DNA of 64,000 nt from Neoconidiobolus thromboides FSU 785 (GCA_025603075.1 MU626332.1:31053-95052), one strand, 5' to 3'. Counted from the stretch's first letter, positions 48,197 to 58,984 are shown. Notes: a model not told the origin generated them from the sequence alone. Made by a program: numbers and translations.

Positions 48197-48814
48197 CTAA
48201 TCTCTAGTAACCTGCCTTCTTCTACTTTGAGAATCGTTTAAAATAACACCTAACGAAAACAAAAAAATATCCAAATTCGTTTCATTAACGTAGATAAACT
48301 GTTTTAAAGTGCTTGAAGAAAAAAAAGCATATTTATATTCCAAAATTACAATATTATCAGGCCCATATAATTTCCATTTTAATTTAGATTTACCCTCCTC
48401 CCACTTATACTCAGTCATTTTGCCTTCATTATCAATTAAATAAAGAAAATACAAAGGCCGGTTTTTATTAATTACTGAATGGAATTTTATGTTTCTATAT
48501 TCTTGATTACCAGCAACATTGATAATTTCCCATAATGTATACATATAATGAAAATTGCATTCTTTTAAAGCTAATACTAAATTACCATCTTTATTTTTAT
48601 ATTCCGCTGATTTAGTTCTTACATTAGTTATATATTCCGTCCCATCGTCGCTTTTAATATTAACTGTTCTTTCGATCATCCCAGATGTTTTGACTATAAA
48701 ATTCATGATCTCTTTTTTCCTACTGTAGTTAGGTGATGGCCCTCTCGAACTCCCAGGTACCTTATCTATTTCATCATAACTAGGTGGCAATAGTAAGTCT
48801 TGTTTGATTAGCAT
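48197..48814 (-). CDS. tubby/LURP-like protein, intact
   Basis: Intronless, 205 aa. The N-terminal tail LLLPPSYDEIDKVPGSSRGP contains a PPxY motif that could bind WW domains, for example of Nedd4-type ubiquitin ligases. The rest looks like a beta-rich domain: YITNVRTKSAEYKNKDGN, MYTLWEIINVAG, RNIKFHSVINKN, TEYKWEEGKSKLKWKLY, IVILEYKYAFFSS and a final helix NLDIFLFSLGVILNDSQ. This strand order with a C-terminal hydrophobic helix resembles the tubby C-terminal/LURP-one/scramblase superfamily, which is common in zygomycete fungi. The assignment is by pattern only. No signal peptide. A decayed paralog sits at 8407-9100, in which the PPxY is lost (SPSY). Confidence 0.75.
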   Translation of the reverse strand: MLIKQDLLLPPSYDEIDKVPGSSRGPSPNYSRKKEIMNFIVKTSGMIERTVNIKSDDGTEYITNVRTKSAEYKNKDGNLVLALKECNFHYMYTLWEIINVAGNQEYRNIKFHSVINKNRPLYFLYLIDNEGKMTEYKWEEGKSKLKWKLYGPDNIVILEYKYAFFSSSTLKQFIYVNETNLDIFLFSLGVILNDSQSRRRQVTRD

Positions 48815-49431
48815 TTATAAATCTCATTTTTTTAGAATATTCTTTGAATTGTATTTATACTTTTTAGCATTTCTTATTAGAAATTTTTGAAGTTCTTTTT
48901 AAAAAACACAAATAATGTAATCATGAAAAAAACCAGTTTGACTTCCCTAATATTCCGCTTTATTTTTTGTTACTGGAAAAATTATTAACTTATTAGTCGA
49001 TATATAAAGATATAATAAGCAGGTTTAAATATTAGGGCCATTCTACTATTTTTTAAATCATTTCATTGGAATGACGATACAGTTTGTTATAAAGTAAAAG
49101 TTTAAAGACTCATAATAAGAAGTAGGATGAGTGAATGTAAGTTCAATATTGAAATTATTTTCAATCTTATGTTAATTTATTCTTATATCATTCCATACTT
49201 ATTATATCAAAAGTATCATCAAATGAAACAATTTCTTGTATTTTAATACAAAAAACAAACTCTATAAATGCTTAATTTTTTAGAATCTTTGATAAATAAT
49301 TCTTTAATTTGATATATTGGCTTATACTACAAATAGTTTATGGCAACCATAAACACTGTAGTAAAGAATAGTATCTTTATTAACTGACGTGAATTAGAAG
49401 ATAGCTAGCAGAAATTCAAATTTCAATCATT
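48815..49431. other. intergenic
   Basis: Contains TATAAATA on the minus strand at 48852-48859, 38 nt before the ATG at 48814. Nothing else is identified. Confidence 0.5.
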
Positions 49432-50418
49432 TTATTTTTTCATGACTCTTTTGAAAAAATTTAACACTTCACTTTTATATCCAGTCTGTAAATAAATGTT
49501 ATCATGATTGGCGTGATTAAAGCCCATAAATTGCTTCTGTTTACTTTCCAATGCTTCAAACATTTCTTTTGACATAGTACTTGGTACCATACTATCATTT
49601 TCACTTAACAAAAACAAATATTCTGTTTCAGCTTGCCTTTTTTTTTTCTTTTTTTCATTGATCTCTTCAATTGCCTTTTTACCATCCCACTTCTCCGTCA
49701 AAAACCATTTAGTTAAATACCTATAAGGTAACCATCTAGGGTACATATATTTTACCATACCTTCGATACTAGATATCCCATTTTCCAAAATTAATCCATC
49801 CACTTTTCGTTGACTACTAAGATGTAAGCTTACAGCTGCTCCTAAGGAGTGACCGTAAATAATTAATTTGTAATCATTCACATTATTTTCGATTATTTCT
49901 TTTTTCACTGTATCATAAACTAGTAGAGCGTCTTTTTTGAGCTCGTATTCATTAGATTTGCCGTCTGAGTCGCCATAGCCTGATAGATGATAAGCGACTA
50001 TTTTTAATGGGAAATGCGGTTTTACTAATGATAGTAATTGAAACAGTTTATCTTTCCTTAAATAAAGGTTTCCAGCATTACCTTGGAAATAGATGAGTAT
50101 TGCCATTGGTAAAGAAGAAGAGGGGGAGATAGTTTGGTTACTTAAACAGAAACCATGAAGGTATTGTTTCCTTCTTAATATAAGGCTATGTTTTGGTTTT
50201 AATATCGAGTTAAAAGTTAAGTCGTAATTCTCCTGCTTTGCTTCTTTTTGTAAAGTTTTACTCTCTTCTTCAATAACGGCTGGATTATTGTTTCCCAAAG
50301 GTAAATAAGAACAATATATAATTTTTTTTTGAAACGCTATTAGTATAACGCTCTTATATACATATACTAGTGTTGGTATCCCAAGGATTATTGTTATCAG
50401 TTTACTTATAAATAGCAT
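49432..50418 (-). CDS. alpha/beta hydrolase, Bem46/ABHD13-like, membrane anchored
   Basis: Intronless, 328 aa. An N-terminal hydrophobic segment (LITIILGIPTLVYVYKSVIL) acts as a signal anchor. The hydrolase fold shows ILIYFQGNAGNLYLRKDKL (oxyanion region with the family GNAG motif), YHLSGYGDSDGKSNE, the nucleophile elbow YGHSLGAAVSLHL (GHSLG), the acid in LLSENDSMVPS and the catalytic His in FNHANHDNIYL. This is the complete Ser-Asp-His triad. Bem46/ABHD13-like proteins are membrane hydrolases of unsettled substrate. Between strands it has a Lys-rich insertion (NEKKKKKRQ). Length and order are normal for the family. Confidence 0.9.
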   Translation of the reverse strand: MLFISKLITIILGIPTLVYVYKSVILIAFQKKIIYCSYLPLGNNNPAVIEEESKTLQKEAKQENYDLTFNSILKPKHSLILRRKQYLHGFCLSNQTISPSSSLPMAILIYFQGNAGNLYLRKDKLFQLLSLVKPHFPLKIVAYHLSGYGDSDGKSNEYELKKDALLVYDTVKKEIIENNVNDYKLIIYGHSLGAAVSLHLSSQRKVDGLILENGISSIEGMVKYMYPRWLPYRYLTKWFLTEKWDGKKAIEEINEKKKKKRQAETEYLFLLSENDSMVPSTMSKEMFEALESKQKQFMGFNHANHDNIYLQTGYKSEVLNFFKRVMKK

Positions 50419-50640
50419 TTATTAATTTATTAATTTAAAAAAAATAAAATTGTTAAAAGAAGGATATGGGATTTATTTTTTTGTTTCTTAATTTTTGTTT
50501 TATACAGCATAAAATTGATAGTTTTTTTAAAATTCAAAACAAATTTTGATATCTGTTTAATATGATACTCGATATAAAGGACGTGAGATTACAGTAGAAT
50601 AAGTTGAAAAGACGAGGAATTTTTATATAGTGAAAGAACC
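50419..50640. other. intergenic
   Basis: Short A/T-rich spacer upstream of the hydrolase gene. Confidence 0.5.
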
Positions 50641-50790
50641 GGCTTGAGAGCGGAATCAAGCAAATGAGAGAAAAAAGCATAGCATAAACTAATGGGTTAA
50701 TGAGCTAACTCTAGATTGTTCTAGATGGAGGACTGAGGATAGTTCTCTGATTATTAACTATTTACTGTCAGGGGAAGGAGTTGAAGGGAT
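50641..50790. other. GC-richer island with serial hairpins, possible ncRNA
   Basis: Three perfect or near-perfect stems follow each other: GCTTGA/TCAAGC (50642-50661), GGGTTA/TAACTC (50694-50711) and TCTAGA-TTGT-TCTAGA (50710-50725). A weaker GAGGA/TTCTC and a CTGA/TCAG pair come next. No ORF is present and no known snRNA, RNase P or SRP motif is seen. Strand and ends are not determined. Confidence 0.3.
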
Positions 50791-50911
50791 TATGGTGTTA
50801 TGGTGAAAAAACAGTTTGGCATGAGAAGAGATAATTGAAAGGAAGCCAGGGCCAATCGTAGCAAAAGCAATAAATGGGTGAGAATTTTTTTAATATCAAA
50901 GTACGAAAAAA

Positions 50912-51015
50912 TATGGTGATGTTTTTTTTGATTTCATTACTTTTCTATTTTTTAAGCACTGTTTGAATGAAAAAGTTGTTAGTAAAATTCCTAAGCACAA
51001 AAATACATCCCCATA
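50912..51015 (+). mobile_element. MITE copy 12, well preserved
   Basis: TA|TGGTGATGTTTTTTTTGATTTCATTAC at the start, core AAGCACTGTTTGAATGAAA, and ACACAAAAATACATCCCCA|TA at the end. Confidence 0.95.
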
Positions 51016-51544
51016 TCTTATTATGTAATGTTAATCTCGCTTTGAGGCACTATAATAGATAAATAAAGACTCCTTGTTTAGAGGAGTCTATGTTATTGAT
51101 ATATTATATTATATCTAGTTTTGAGATAAGTATAAAGGAAAATTTTAGAATGTTTTAGTTCTGGCATTTCGATAATAAATTGGCTTTCCCATGTGTTGGT
51201 TAAAAAAGCATAAAATAATAAAACAGGAATGATGTTTCTATGTGATATTTATCAGAAAAAAATATTATATACACAATTTTCAAATGCCTCTCATTTATCT
51301 ATATAAATGATTTATTGTAAATCTAAATTAAATTTGATGTCAGCTTCAGCCTAGTTTATTAAATAAATAAATAAAGTCATTGTCTTTTTAATTTATATAT
51401 TAGTTTAAAGAAATACCTACAATAACTAAAAAATGAAATAAATAAATAGTACATTTTATTTTTTTACTATAACCCGTTTTTAATCTTTATTTTATTATTA
51501 GTGTAAGGATGTGGAGTATTAACCATAATGAAGAGTTTCGGATA
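51016..51544. other. AT-rich intergenic
   Basis: Contains a short perfect hairpin AGACTCC...GGAGTCT (51067-51091), otherwise nothing. Confidence 0.5.
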
Positions 51545-52528
51545 TTAATAGAAATTTATTTTCTTGAATTTCAACAAGCTCAATAATGCATCAAACATTT
51601 TAGAATCGACTAAAAACACCATAATAGGATTAATTAAGATTGTCAATAAGATTCCAATAACAGGAATGATGACTAATATTTCAGTCCTTCTATTTTTATC
51701 TAAGTTTGTTAAATCCCATCCAACAGAGATCAGGTTAGGTATCCAGATCGGCAAATAGATAAATATGTATATGATTGCTCGAAATGACACTTTGTTAACT
51801 AAATTCTTATTTGAAAATATACTATTCTGAGCTTCCATTTTAATAGCAGTGTTACTATCGCTACTATGATTACTATTGGACTGTATTAATTCTAATGAAT
51901 TTCTTTTTTGTTTTCGAATAAAATGATGAAAGTTAAAAAATATCCCTAAATAAGCAGCGCCAAATAGTATAGGGACTATTAAATTAAACAGACCGATTAT
52001 GGTATAATATAACTTTCCAGAAACTCTATGCTTAAGACTAGGATAACAATAAGCCCCAGAACCAACAGGATAAAAGTTGAAATCAAATAAACAATATAGG
52101 CCAAAGCCATGTACTACAATAGTGACTATTAGAAATACATAGAAATACATTGGATTAAATATATTTTTTCTATATGTTATAATTTTAAATCGATATACTG
52201 CTACAAGTAATAATAATAATATTGAAGTCATTAACAGGCCAGTCATTATATATCCTGAGATTTGGCAGTACCAAGGTTTGTCAAAAAGTAGCAATTTGCC
52301 ATACAATGTATGATAGATACATGAAAATGTACCAAAGACTCCTTCACTTATATCTATAATTGCTATCAGGATTATTAGTTTATCATTTATATTCCATCTA
52401 GTTTGCTTCCTTTTCTTTAGTAGTATTATTATTAATAAACTATTTAATATTAAGGAGAGTATCACTATGATAGCTAATGCAATATTAACTATTCTATTCA
52501 AATTTTCCGACTCATCATTGGCTTTCAT
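51545..52528 (-). CDS. 7TM receptor, paralog B of a fungal GPCR-like pair
   Basis: Intronless, 327 aa, homologous along its length to the receptor at 44549-45490. Shared blocks include YDKPWYCQISGYIM-like (FDKPWYCQISGYIM), FYPVGSGAYCYPSL, FIYLPIWIPNLISVGWDLT and LLTILINPIMVFLV. The DRY position reads VAVYRFKII, again without an acidic residue. The third inner loop is longer and rich in Ser/Asn (SNSNHSSDSNTAIKM), with possible phosphorylation sites. It lies in opposite orientation to paralog A, 6 kb away, with three minus-strand genes between them. Confidence 0.82.
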   Translation of the reverse strand: MKANDESENLNRIVNIALAIIVILSLILNSLLIIILLKKRKQTRWNINDKLIILIAIIDISEGVFGTFSCIYHTLYGKLLLFDKPWYCQISGYIMTGLLMTSILLLLLVAVYRFKIITYRKNIFNPMYFYVFLIVTIVVHGFGLYCLFDFNFYPVGSGAYCYPSLKHRVSGKLYYTIIGLFNLIVPILFGAAYLGIFFNFHHFIRKQKRNSLELIQSNSNHSSDSNTAIKMEAQNSIFSNKNLVNKVSFRAIIYIFIYLPIWIPNLISVGWDLTNLDKNRRTEILVIIPVIGILLTILINPIMVFLVDSKMFDALLSLLKFKKINFY

Positions 52529-53057
52529 TTTTTATTAAAATTAATTTAGTTTATCTAGCTATTTATAGTTTTAATTTTAGTCTATCATTTTTAGTTTTGT
52601 ATAATTTTTATGCAATTGCTTATCAATTTATTCTTTAATTTTAAAACATGATACTTTAATATTTTGACTGAACAATGCTACATATTGTTATGTATATAAT
52701 AAGTAACCTAAGATAATGGTATATAAATATCACTAAAACCTATTTTAATTCATCTCAAACCTATTTATAAAAATAAGTATTTAAAAATACTCTTCTTCAA
52801 AATTTACTTAAATATTTAGCTTTTAATAAAATAAGATTTTAGCTTTATTGTTAATTTATATTCAATTGCACATTTACTTTTAAAGTATAGATTATCACAT
52901 ATAATCTAGTCTCAATTAATGGGAATTTTATTCAATCAAAAAGTAAGACGCTTAGTTGCTTTGGTAATATTCCATGGGATGTAATATAATTCAGTAAGAT
53001 AATATGGAAGTGTGGAAATAATATACTCTGAAGAATACTTTGTCTTACAATTTAAAA
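52529..53057. other. intergenic with receptor promoter
   Basis: Apart from the TATA box at 52559, nothing is recognised. Confidence 0.5.
52559..52567 (-). promoter_or_regulatory. TATA box of 7TM receptor gene
   Basis: TATAAATAG on the minus strand, about 31 nt before the ATG at 52528. Confidence 0.65.
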
Positions 53058-53093
53058 GTTAGAAAAATTCTTAAACACAAAAACATCCACATA
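53058..53093 (+). mobile_element. MITE copy 13, right end only
   Basis: GTTAGAAAAATTCTTAAACACAAAAACATCCACATA matches only the last third of the family consensus. Confidence 0.7.
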
Positions 53094-53178
53094 TATTAAA
53101 AAGTACATTTATTTTTTTAAATCCAGAGAACTTTAAAGTCCTAGTTTCAAAACGTGGAATGCTAGTTTGATTTCTGGC

Positions 53179-53250
53179 TCTAATAACTTTCCTACTCAAA
53201 TAGCGCTTAAAAGGTAGAAAAAGTAATGAAGTCAAAAAAACACTCTCATA
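53179..53250 (-). mobile_element. MITE copy 14, one end missing
   Basis: The core CCTACTCAAATAGCGCTTAAAAGG and end AGTAATGAAGTCAAAAAAACACTCTCATA are clear. The first third is absent. Confidence 0.8.
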
Positions 53251-53295
53251 TTAAGTTATATCTAAATTCAATCTCGCTTTTCAATTTCAATTCTA

Positions 53296-53402
53296 TACAT
53301 GAGGTTGTTTTTTTTGGCTTCATTACTTTTTCTACTTTTTAAGCGCTATTTGAGTAGGAAAGTTATTAGTAAAATTCCTAAACACAAAAATACATCCCCA
53401 CA
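53296..53402 (+). mobile_element. MITE copy 15
   Basis: CATGAGGTTGTTTTTTTTGGCTTCATTACTTTTTC at the start, core AAGCGCTATTTGAGTAGGAAAG, CACAAAAATACATCCCCACAT at the end. It lies beside copies 13 and 14 as a small cluster. Confidence 0.9.
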
Positions 53403-53900
53403 TTATTATATTTACAATGTGGTCATATATACTTTCTAGTATCCATCTAACTTTTATTCCTAAAATCGTTTCTATCTGCAAAAGTGATCAACTATAACCA
53501 ACAAATGGAATGGAAATAAACCACTTGTATGTGTTTTGAAGCTATCAAGTAACGAAAATACAGATTTGACTAAATATTTTTAATGTTTCTACGATATTGA
53601 ATAGATATTTAATACAGTTAAGTGTTTTTTAACTGAGCGTATTTAATATCTTGACCTATTAACAATAGCCTACATATGAGTATCAGAACTAGTGCTAGTC
53701 GTGCTATTAGATGTGTTTTATACAATATACAATTTATAGCTTTGTTTTATACTAGATAGTGCCCAGTATAGTTTTATATTATAATGAATATAATAATAAT
53801 TAAATATAAATCATGACGTCCTGCATCCAATTATAACCCCAAATGATTGAGATTTAGCAAATCGAGTGGAAAATAGCATACAAATAAAATTTAATTTGTT
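53403..53900. other. AT-rich intergenic
   Basis: Nothing identified apart from the TATA box at 53901. Confidence 0.5.
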
Positions 53901-53908
53901 TATAAATA
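53901..53908 (+). promoter_or_regulatory. TATA box of ferritin-like gene
   Basis: TATAAATA, 97 nt before the ATG at 53998, farther than in the neighbouring genes. Confidence 0.45.
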
Positions 53909-53997
53909 CCCAATAATTGTAGAGGATTACAAAATTAAAACAATGTGTAAAACTATAAATTAATAATTAAAAATAATCAGATTATCTTTTATTAAAA

Positions 53998-54528
53998 ATG
54001 CTTCATACTAACTTAGCAGCGCAAAACTTTGAACTCACTAATTTGAATATAATTCAACAGCAGATCAACAGCTCTCAAAAAGCCTCTCATCAATTTGAAT
54101 GGTTAGCAGCCTACTTTGATCAAGATAATGTAAGTTTAAAAGGATTTCATAAATTTTTCCGCGAGTCTAGTGAAGAAGAAAGAGAACTTTGGTTTAAGTT
54201 ATCAAAGTATATAGTAGAAAGAGGAGGAGAGGTTCAATTTAAAACGGTAGATTATTTACAACCAAAATTCAACTCAGTCACTGAGGCTGTTCAATTTGCT
54301 TTAGGCTTAGACAAAGAGCTCAATCAAAGTTATTTAAAGTTGGAATTTAGTGCTCTAGAACTTCATGATGCTCATTTGAATCATTTTGTCAAGAACAAAA
54401 TTTTGCAAGAATATGTTGAATCTATTAAAAAGCGTTCAGATATGATTACCCAGCTACATAGAGTATCTTCAACTGGGTTAGGGGTTTATCTCTTCAACCT
54501 TCGACTTTTAGAGGAGGAAGGTCATTAA
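53998..54528 (+). CDS. ferritin-like protein with lost ferroxidase centre
   Basis: Intronless, 176 aa, four-helix ferritin fold. It is aligned with the paralog at 55930 and with animal H ferritin as I know it (from memory, not a computed alignment). Shared blocks are AAYFDQDNVSLKGFHKFFR, SSEEERELWFKL, ERGGEVQFK and LDKELNQSYLKLEF. At the six ferroxidase positions it has Ser for Glu27, Phe for Tyr34, Glu kept at 62, Leu for His65, Asp for Glu107 and Tyr for Gln141. It therefore should not oxidise iron itself. Like animal L chains it might co-assemble with the active subunit and aid core formation, or it may have a new role. No signal peptide. It is followed on the same strand by the intact ferritin 1.4 kb downstream. 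Confidence 0.9.
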   Translation: MLHTNLAAQNFELTNLNIIQQQINSSQKASHQFEWLAAYFDQDNVSLKGFHKFFRESSEEERELWFKLSKYIVERGGEVQFKTVDYLQPKFNSVTEAVQFALGLDKELNQSYLKLEFSALELHDAHLNHFVKNKILQEYVESIKKRSDMITQLHRVSSTGLGVYLFNLRLLEEEGH

Positions 54529-55876
54529 TTTATATAAATGATAAGGATTTAGTTTAAATGTGGCTTTGGGCTTTACTTTTATCCGTACTTTTTTGAAATA
54601 TTGGGTTAATAAATTTAATTTACAATTTTTTACTTATGATTTTACACGTGATTATATTCATGATTATATTTATCCCTTTCTTATAAGAGGGGCCTTATCA
54701 GTGATTATCTTGATCAGCCTTTAAGTACTGTTATTCTGAGTAATTTATTTTCATACTTAAATAATATAGCCATAATAGAATATTAAACTATAAATAGATA
54801 AAAAAGGCCAATAATTGGTATTTTTATTTTATATAAAATCAACTAGTATTTTTATTTAAATTGTTTTGTACATCTTAGAAGGACCATAATTAGAACATTA
54901 TTATATTTGATGATTGAAATCAAAAGTAGTGCACAATAATCACCTAGACCACTACACACATTATATAGAATGATGCTAACAACATTCATCTAGTTTTATT
55001 TTTGAATTGTACAATTAATGAAACTATAGGGTAAATGAATAAAATAGTCTATAGATTAGATCAAATGTTATGGATCAAGATAAACTAAGAGGTGCGGTAT
55101 TGAACCTCCAAAGACATTTAACGTATATACAAACTGGGTTAATTGAAAGTCAACGATATAATTATAGATCCCTTTACTTTTTATCAGATAGATCAAATAA
55201 CAAAAAATTGATAAAGAACTAATTTTCTACCGTTGTGGTTTATATAAAAATTAAAAAATTAACTCATTTGAATGAATTGAATCCATACTATTTTAATAAA
55301 TCGATAAAATCTTCCCAACTTAATAATATTAAATGCATCACATTTTTAATAAGAATAGATTATCTCATGTTTGGCTTATTTCTACTATAACATTTTTTAA
55401 TACTCTATAAAAGTAGTTTGGATTCTAAAACTATTATCGAAATTTGATATTGATTTATGTAATGATTAATAATTCAATAAAATTTCATCAGTTTTCCATA
55501 GGCACTTTACTTGACAGCGGTTAATGATACTGATCAATACAATATAGTAATAAACTGAGGATTAAAAGCAACTGTATAAATCTTTTCTAAAATATTTCAC
55601 TATAAGCATTGATTATTCTTAAATCAAGATTAAAATCAAAGATTAGATTAGATTATCTTTGACCAATATAGTTTTACTCTGCATCGTATAGTCAAGATTT
55701 TATTTGTTAGAGTTAAGACATTACCTAATTTCAATTGGCTAGAGATCATCGGCCTAAAACAATTTTACAACCCTTGTGGAACCAACCAATTATTCAACTG
55801 GAAAATATTAGAGGTTACAATGATTTGAGATTAAACAAAAATACATCATTTGATAGTGAAATTTGCTTTCACAAAG
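54529..55876. other. 1.3-kb intergenic between the two ferritin genes
   Basis: A/T-rich with no ORF, MITE or iron-responsive hairpin (CAGTGN loop) that I could find. The ferritin 2 TATA box is at 55877. Confidence 0.5.
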
Positions 55877-55883
55877 TATAAAA
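55877..55883 (+). promoter_or_regulatory. TATA box of ferritin gene
   Basis: TATAAAA, 53 nt before the ATG at 55930. Confidence 0.65.
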
Positions 55884-55929
55884 GACCAAGCTTATAACAA
55901 TAAACGACATTTTTTATCAAAATTTACAA

Positions 55930-56454
55930 ATGGCTTCCGCACTTGCAAGACAAAACTTCTCGACCTCAAGTGAAGAAGGTATCAACCAACAAATTAATAT
56001 GGAACAAAGAGCTTCCCTTGCTTATGCTTCTATGTCCGCTTACTTTGGTAGAGATGACGTTGCTTTACCAGGTCTTGAAAAGTTCTTCCGTCACTCCTCT
56101 AATGAAGAAAATGAACACGCTCAAAAGTTGATTGACTATCTCAACCGTCGTGGTGGTAGAGTTGTCCTTCAATCTATTGAAGGTCCTGTAGTTGAGTGGA
56201 AATCAGCTAAGAATGCCATTGAAGCTGCATTACAATTGGAAAAAGATGTTAACCGTTCCCTCCTTAGCCTCCACAAGATTGCTGAAGAATCTAATGATCC
56301 TCAAATGACTGATTTCTTAGAAGGTGAATATCTAAAAGAACAAGTTGAGTCAATCAAGCAACTTTCTGATTACGTCACTCAACTTAACTTAGTTGGTGGT
56401 GATGGTTTAGGTTTGTATTTATGGGATCGTGAGTTACTCAAGAGTCAAGAATAA
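55930..56454 (+). CDS. ferritin, H-type, intact ferroxidase centre
   Basis: Intronless, 174 aa. Ferritin stores iron as a mineral inside a 24-subunit shell and oxidises Fe(II) at a dinuclear site. All six ferroxidase residues are in place: Glu and Tyr in NMEQRASLAYASM, Glu and His in SSNEENEHAQKL, Glu in LQLEKDVNRS and Gln in YLKEQVESIKQL. YFGRDDVALPGLEKFFRHSS and NRRGGRVVLQSIE are strong family blocks. No signal or transit peptide, so it should be cytosolic. Codon use is biased towards C-ending codons, suggesting high expression, unlike the divergent paralog. Ferritin is absent from most Dikarya, so its presence supports an early-diverging fungus. Confidence 0.97.
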   Translation: MASALARQNFSTSSEEGINQQINMEQRASLAYASMSAYFGRDDVALPGLEKFFRHSSNEENEHAQKLIDYLNRRGGRVVLQSIEGPVVEWKSAKNAIEAALQLEKDVNRSLLSLHKIAEESNDPQMTDFLEGEYLKEQVESIKQLSDYVTQLNLVGGDGLGLYLWDRELLKSQE

Positions 56455-58984
56455 TTTGCCTTCTATTTATAATACAAAATATTAATAAAGTATTTATTTT
56501 TTTACTAATTATTTGTTTAGTATTTAATGTTATCGTGAAGTATAATTAAATTTTTTATAGATAAGACGTCAAACTAGAAGGTAATTTTAATAGTTGTAAA
56601 GTACTTTTAATATATGTATTATTTTGACTACGTCATTTATGCCCATATACTTATACCTATGCTCACTGCTTTATTAACGTAACTTCAATTCAATGAGTTC
56701 AAAAGGTTGTTAATGGCTAACTCATTTTGGTTAGCATGTCACACTTATTTAACCTAATAAAATGATATTTTCTACAATTATTTACTATCCTACCAATGTG
56801 ATTTGGACTTCTAATTATATGCATTACGTCGTGTGTCATTGTTTACTAAATATAGAAAGGTTTTGGTAACAGTACTATCAAATTTTATCCTTAAATATAG
56901 CTGTAACATATATAATCCAGACATTAGAATTGTGATCCATGATCAGTTGTGCTTAAATTAGAGGAAAGTACTCATACATTAATATATCAGTTACATGGGT
57001 AAAATAAATAAATATCTTTGGCCTAGTGGATTACAAAAAAATTGCGTAAGTAATGATGTAATGATGTAATTATATGTAGTTTTCGACAATAGTAACCCAT
57101 AGGATGGTAGCTTATTTTTTTAATTAAGCTAAGAATCAAAAGCGGTGGATACAGATGTTATTGTCTTGTTGATTGTTCTCATTGTGATGATTTACCTCGA
57201 AGAGTTATTTATATAAGACAACACGCTTTGCCATTTGCTGTGTACACATTATGTTTTCTACACATGCTAGATTTCTGTCAGTAATTAAATTTAGTTATAG
57301 CAGTGATATCAGGTAATTTTTATTTAATATAATAAATTGTATTTATAAAAGAGACGTGGTATGAATAGACGCTATAAGAGGTAAGTAATGAATGAATTTT
57401 CTTTATTAGATTCTATCTTAGAGTAGATACAGCTCTAATTGTAGGCTTACTTTGTAAGTAAATTTTTATAAATTGTACTATCAAAGCTAGCTTAATTCCA
57501 AATAAACATCATGGTTGTTTATATTTAGTGTTGTTCGATTTATAAATGTTAATTTTATGATGTATATTAGCTTGCTTTCTATAAAGTTGACTTTTGATTT
57601 TTCCAATGTTTATTTAAATGATTGCAATCAAGCATAAATTAGAAAATATTAGAATTGTATTAGGATAATAGATCGAAAATTTTCAAGTTAGCTTGTTTAA
57701 AATCTTTCTTGAGATAGCTGGTAGAGTTGGAAATCTTGTAACTTTATAATATATTAAATTTATCAGTATTTTGTATACCACAAAAATATAAAAAGGGTCT
57801 CAAAATAATATCTGAGGTTTTATCTGCCATATCCTTTTGTATAAAATAATATAAACAAAAGTTGACAAATCTATTTAATTTAATATAAGTGGCCCTTAGG
57901 CCAATTTGGCTCAAGCGTATCATTTTGAAAAATGCCATTAATTCCAAAGCATCAAATGATATAGATAAATTCATTATGTCTTTTTTATCGCTATTCCAAT
58001 ATTCTTAGTCCAAAAGTTTATTTTTATTTATTATAATATCTTTTTAATGGAATTCAATGAGAATGTAAATTAATGCCCTTTATATTAAATCCCTTTCTGA
58101 ATTTTAACACAGTGGCTTTAAATTGTATTCTTTAAGCCAATGGAACTTATTCATAATTTTAACTATGCTCCAGTATTCCTTGGTTTAATTTATAGATTTA
58201 GAATTATACATATAAATGTTTATTTATAAATCTAGTAAATAAAACAACAATATTTTTAAGCCAAGTATTAGATAATAGTATTATTAGTTTAACTTTTGCT
58301 CTACAAAGTAACTTGATGTAAATTTTGACTATTTAATACATGAACAGTATTATAAAGGTTTAATATTTCAATACAACTAAGAGCATAGCTTTTGTGGTAT
58401 AGTGTTAAATTAATTTGTTACCCATGTTTTTTATGTTTGCATGAGTTAAGATCTAAGCTAAATTCGATTTCAAAAATGATTAACCAAAGTTAATATTTAC
58501 TACAAATATAAATATAAATATCAAAGAGATTTAATTGCAAAGAACATTTTTATTAACTAATTTTTACTTAAATTCTATTTTAAGTACTTGAATTTTAACT
58601 CATATAGCCATGTCTAATGTTTATAGTTACAATTGTTTTAAAATTATTTAAACTTTTAATCTGGACCTTATTTTAAATTTTTGCTAAGTTTATTTGAAAA
58701 TGATATCATTTATGGAACTCAATATAGAATCATACGTTGACATGAAGATATAGTTACATAAAGAACATAAATGACAAGTGGCTTATAAATTTGTCACTAA
58801 AATTTCAAACTCAATTATAGTAAGCGTCGGTTGGTAATCCAATAAATGTCATTGCTATAATTTAATAAATAGGATACTTAGACCATTGAAGGTATTAAAT
58901 AATAGTGAAATTGCTCATAGCTAAAGTACTATGAGTAATTTTACTATTACAAATTATGAATTGGGTTAAACAAGCTATGATAAA
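56455..58984. other. 2.5-kb AT-rich gene-free region
   Basis: Only a doubtful 76-aa minus-strand ORF (57974-57744). No repeat or RNA gene is recognised. Confidence 0.5.

Noticed and set aside
54529..55929. Search for an iron-responsive element hairpin near the ferritin genes
   Set aside because: No CAGTGN-loop hairpin was found in either leader; IRE control is also not expected in fungi.
57744..57974. 76-aa minus-strand ORF
   Set aside because: Isolated, AT-driven composition, no recognisable domain or neighbour.
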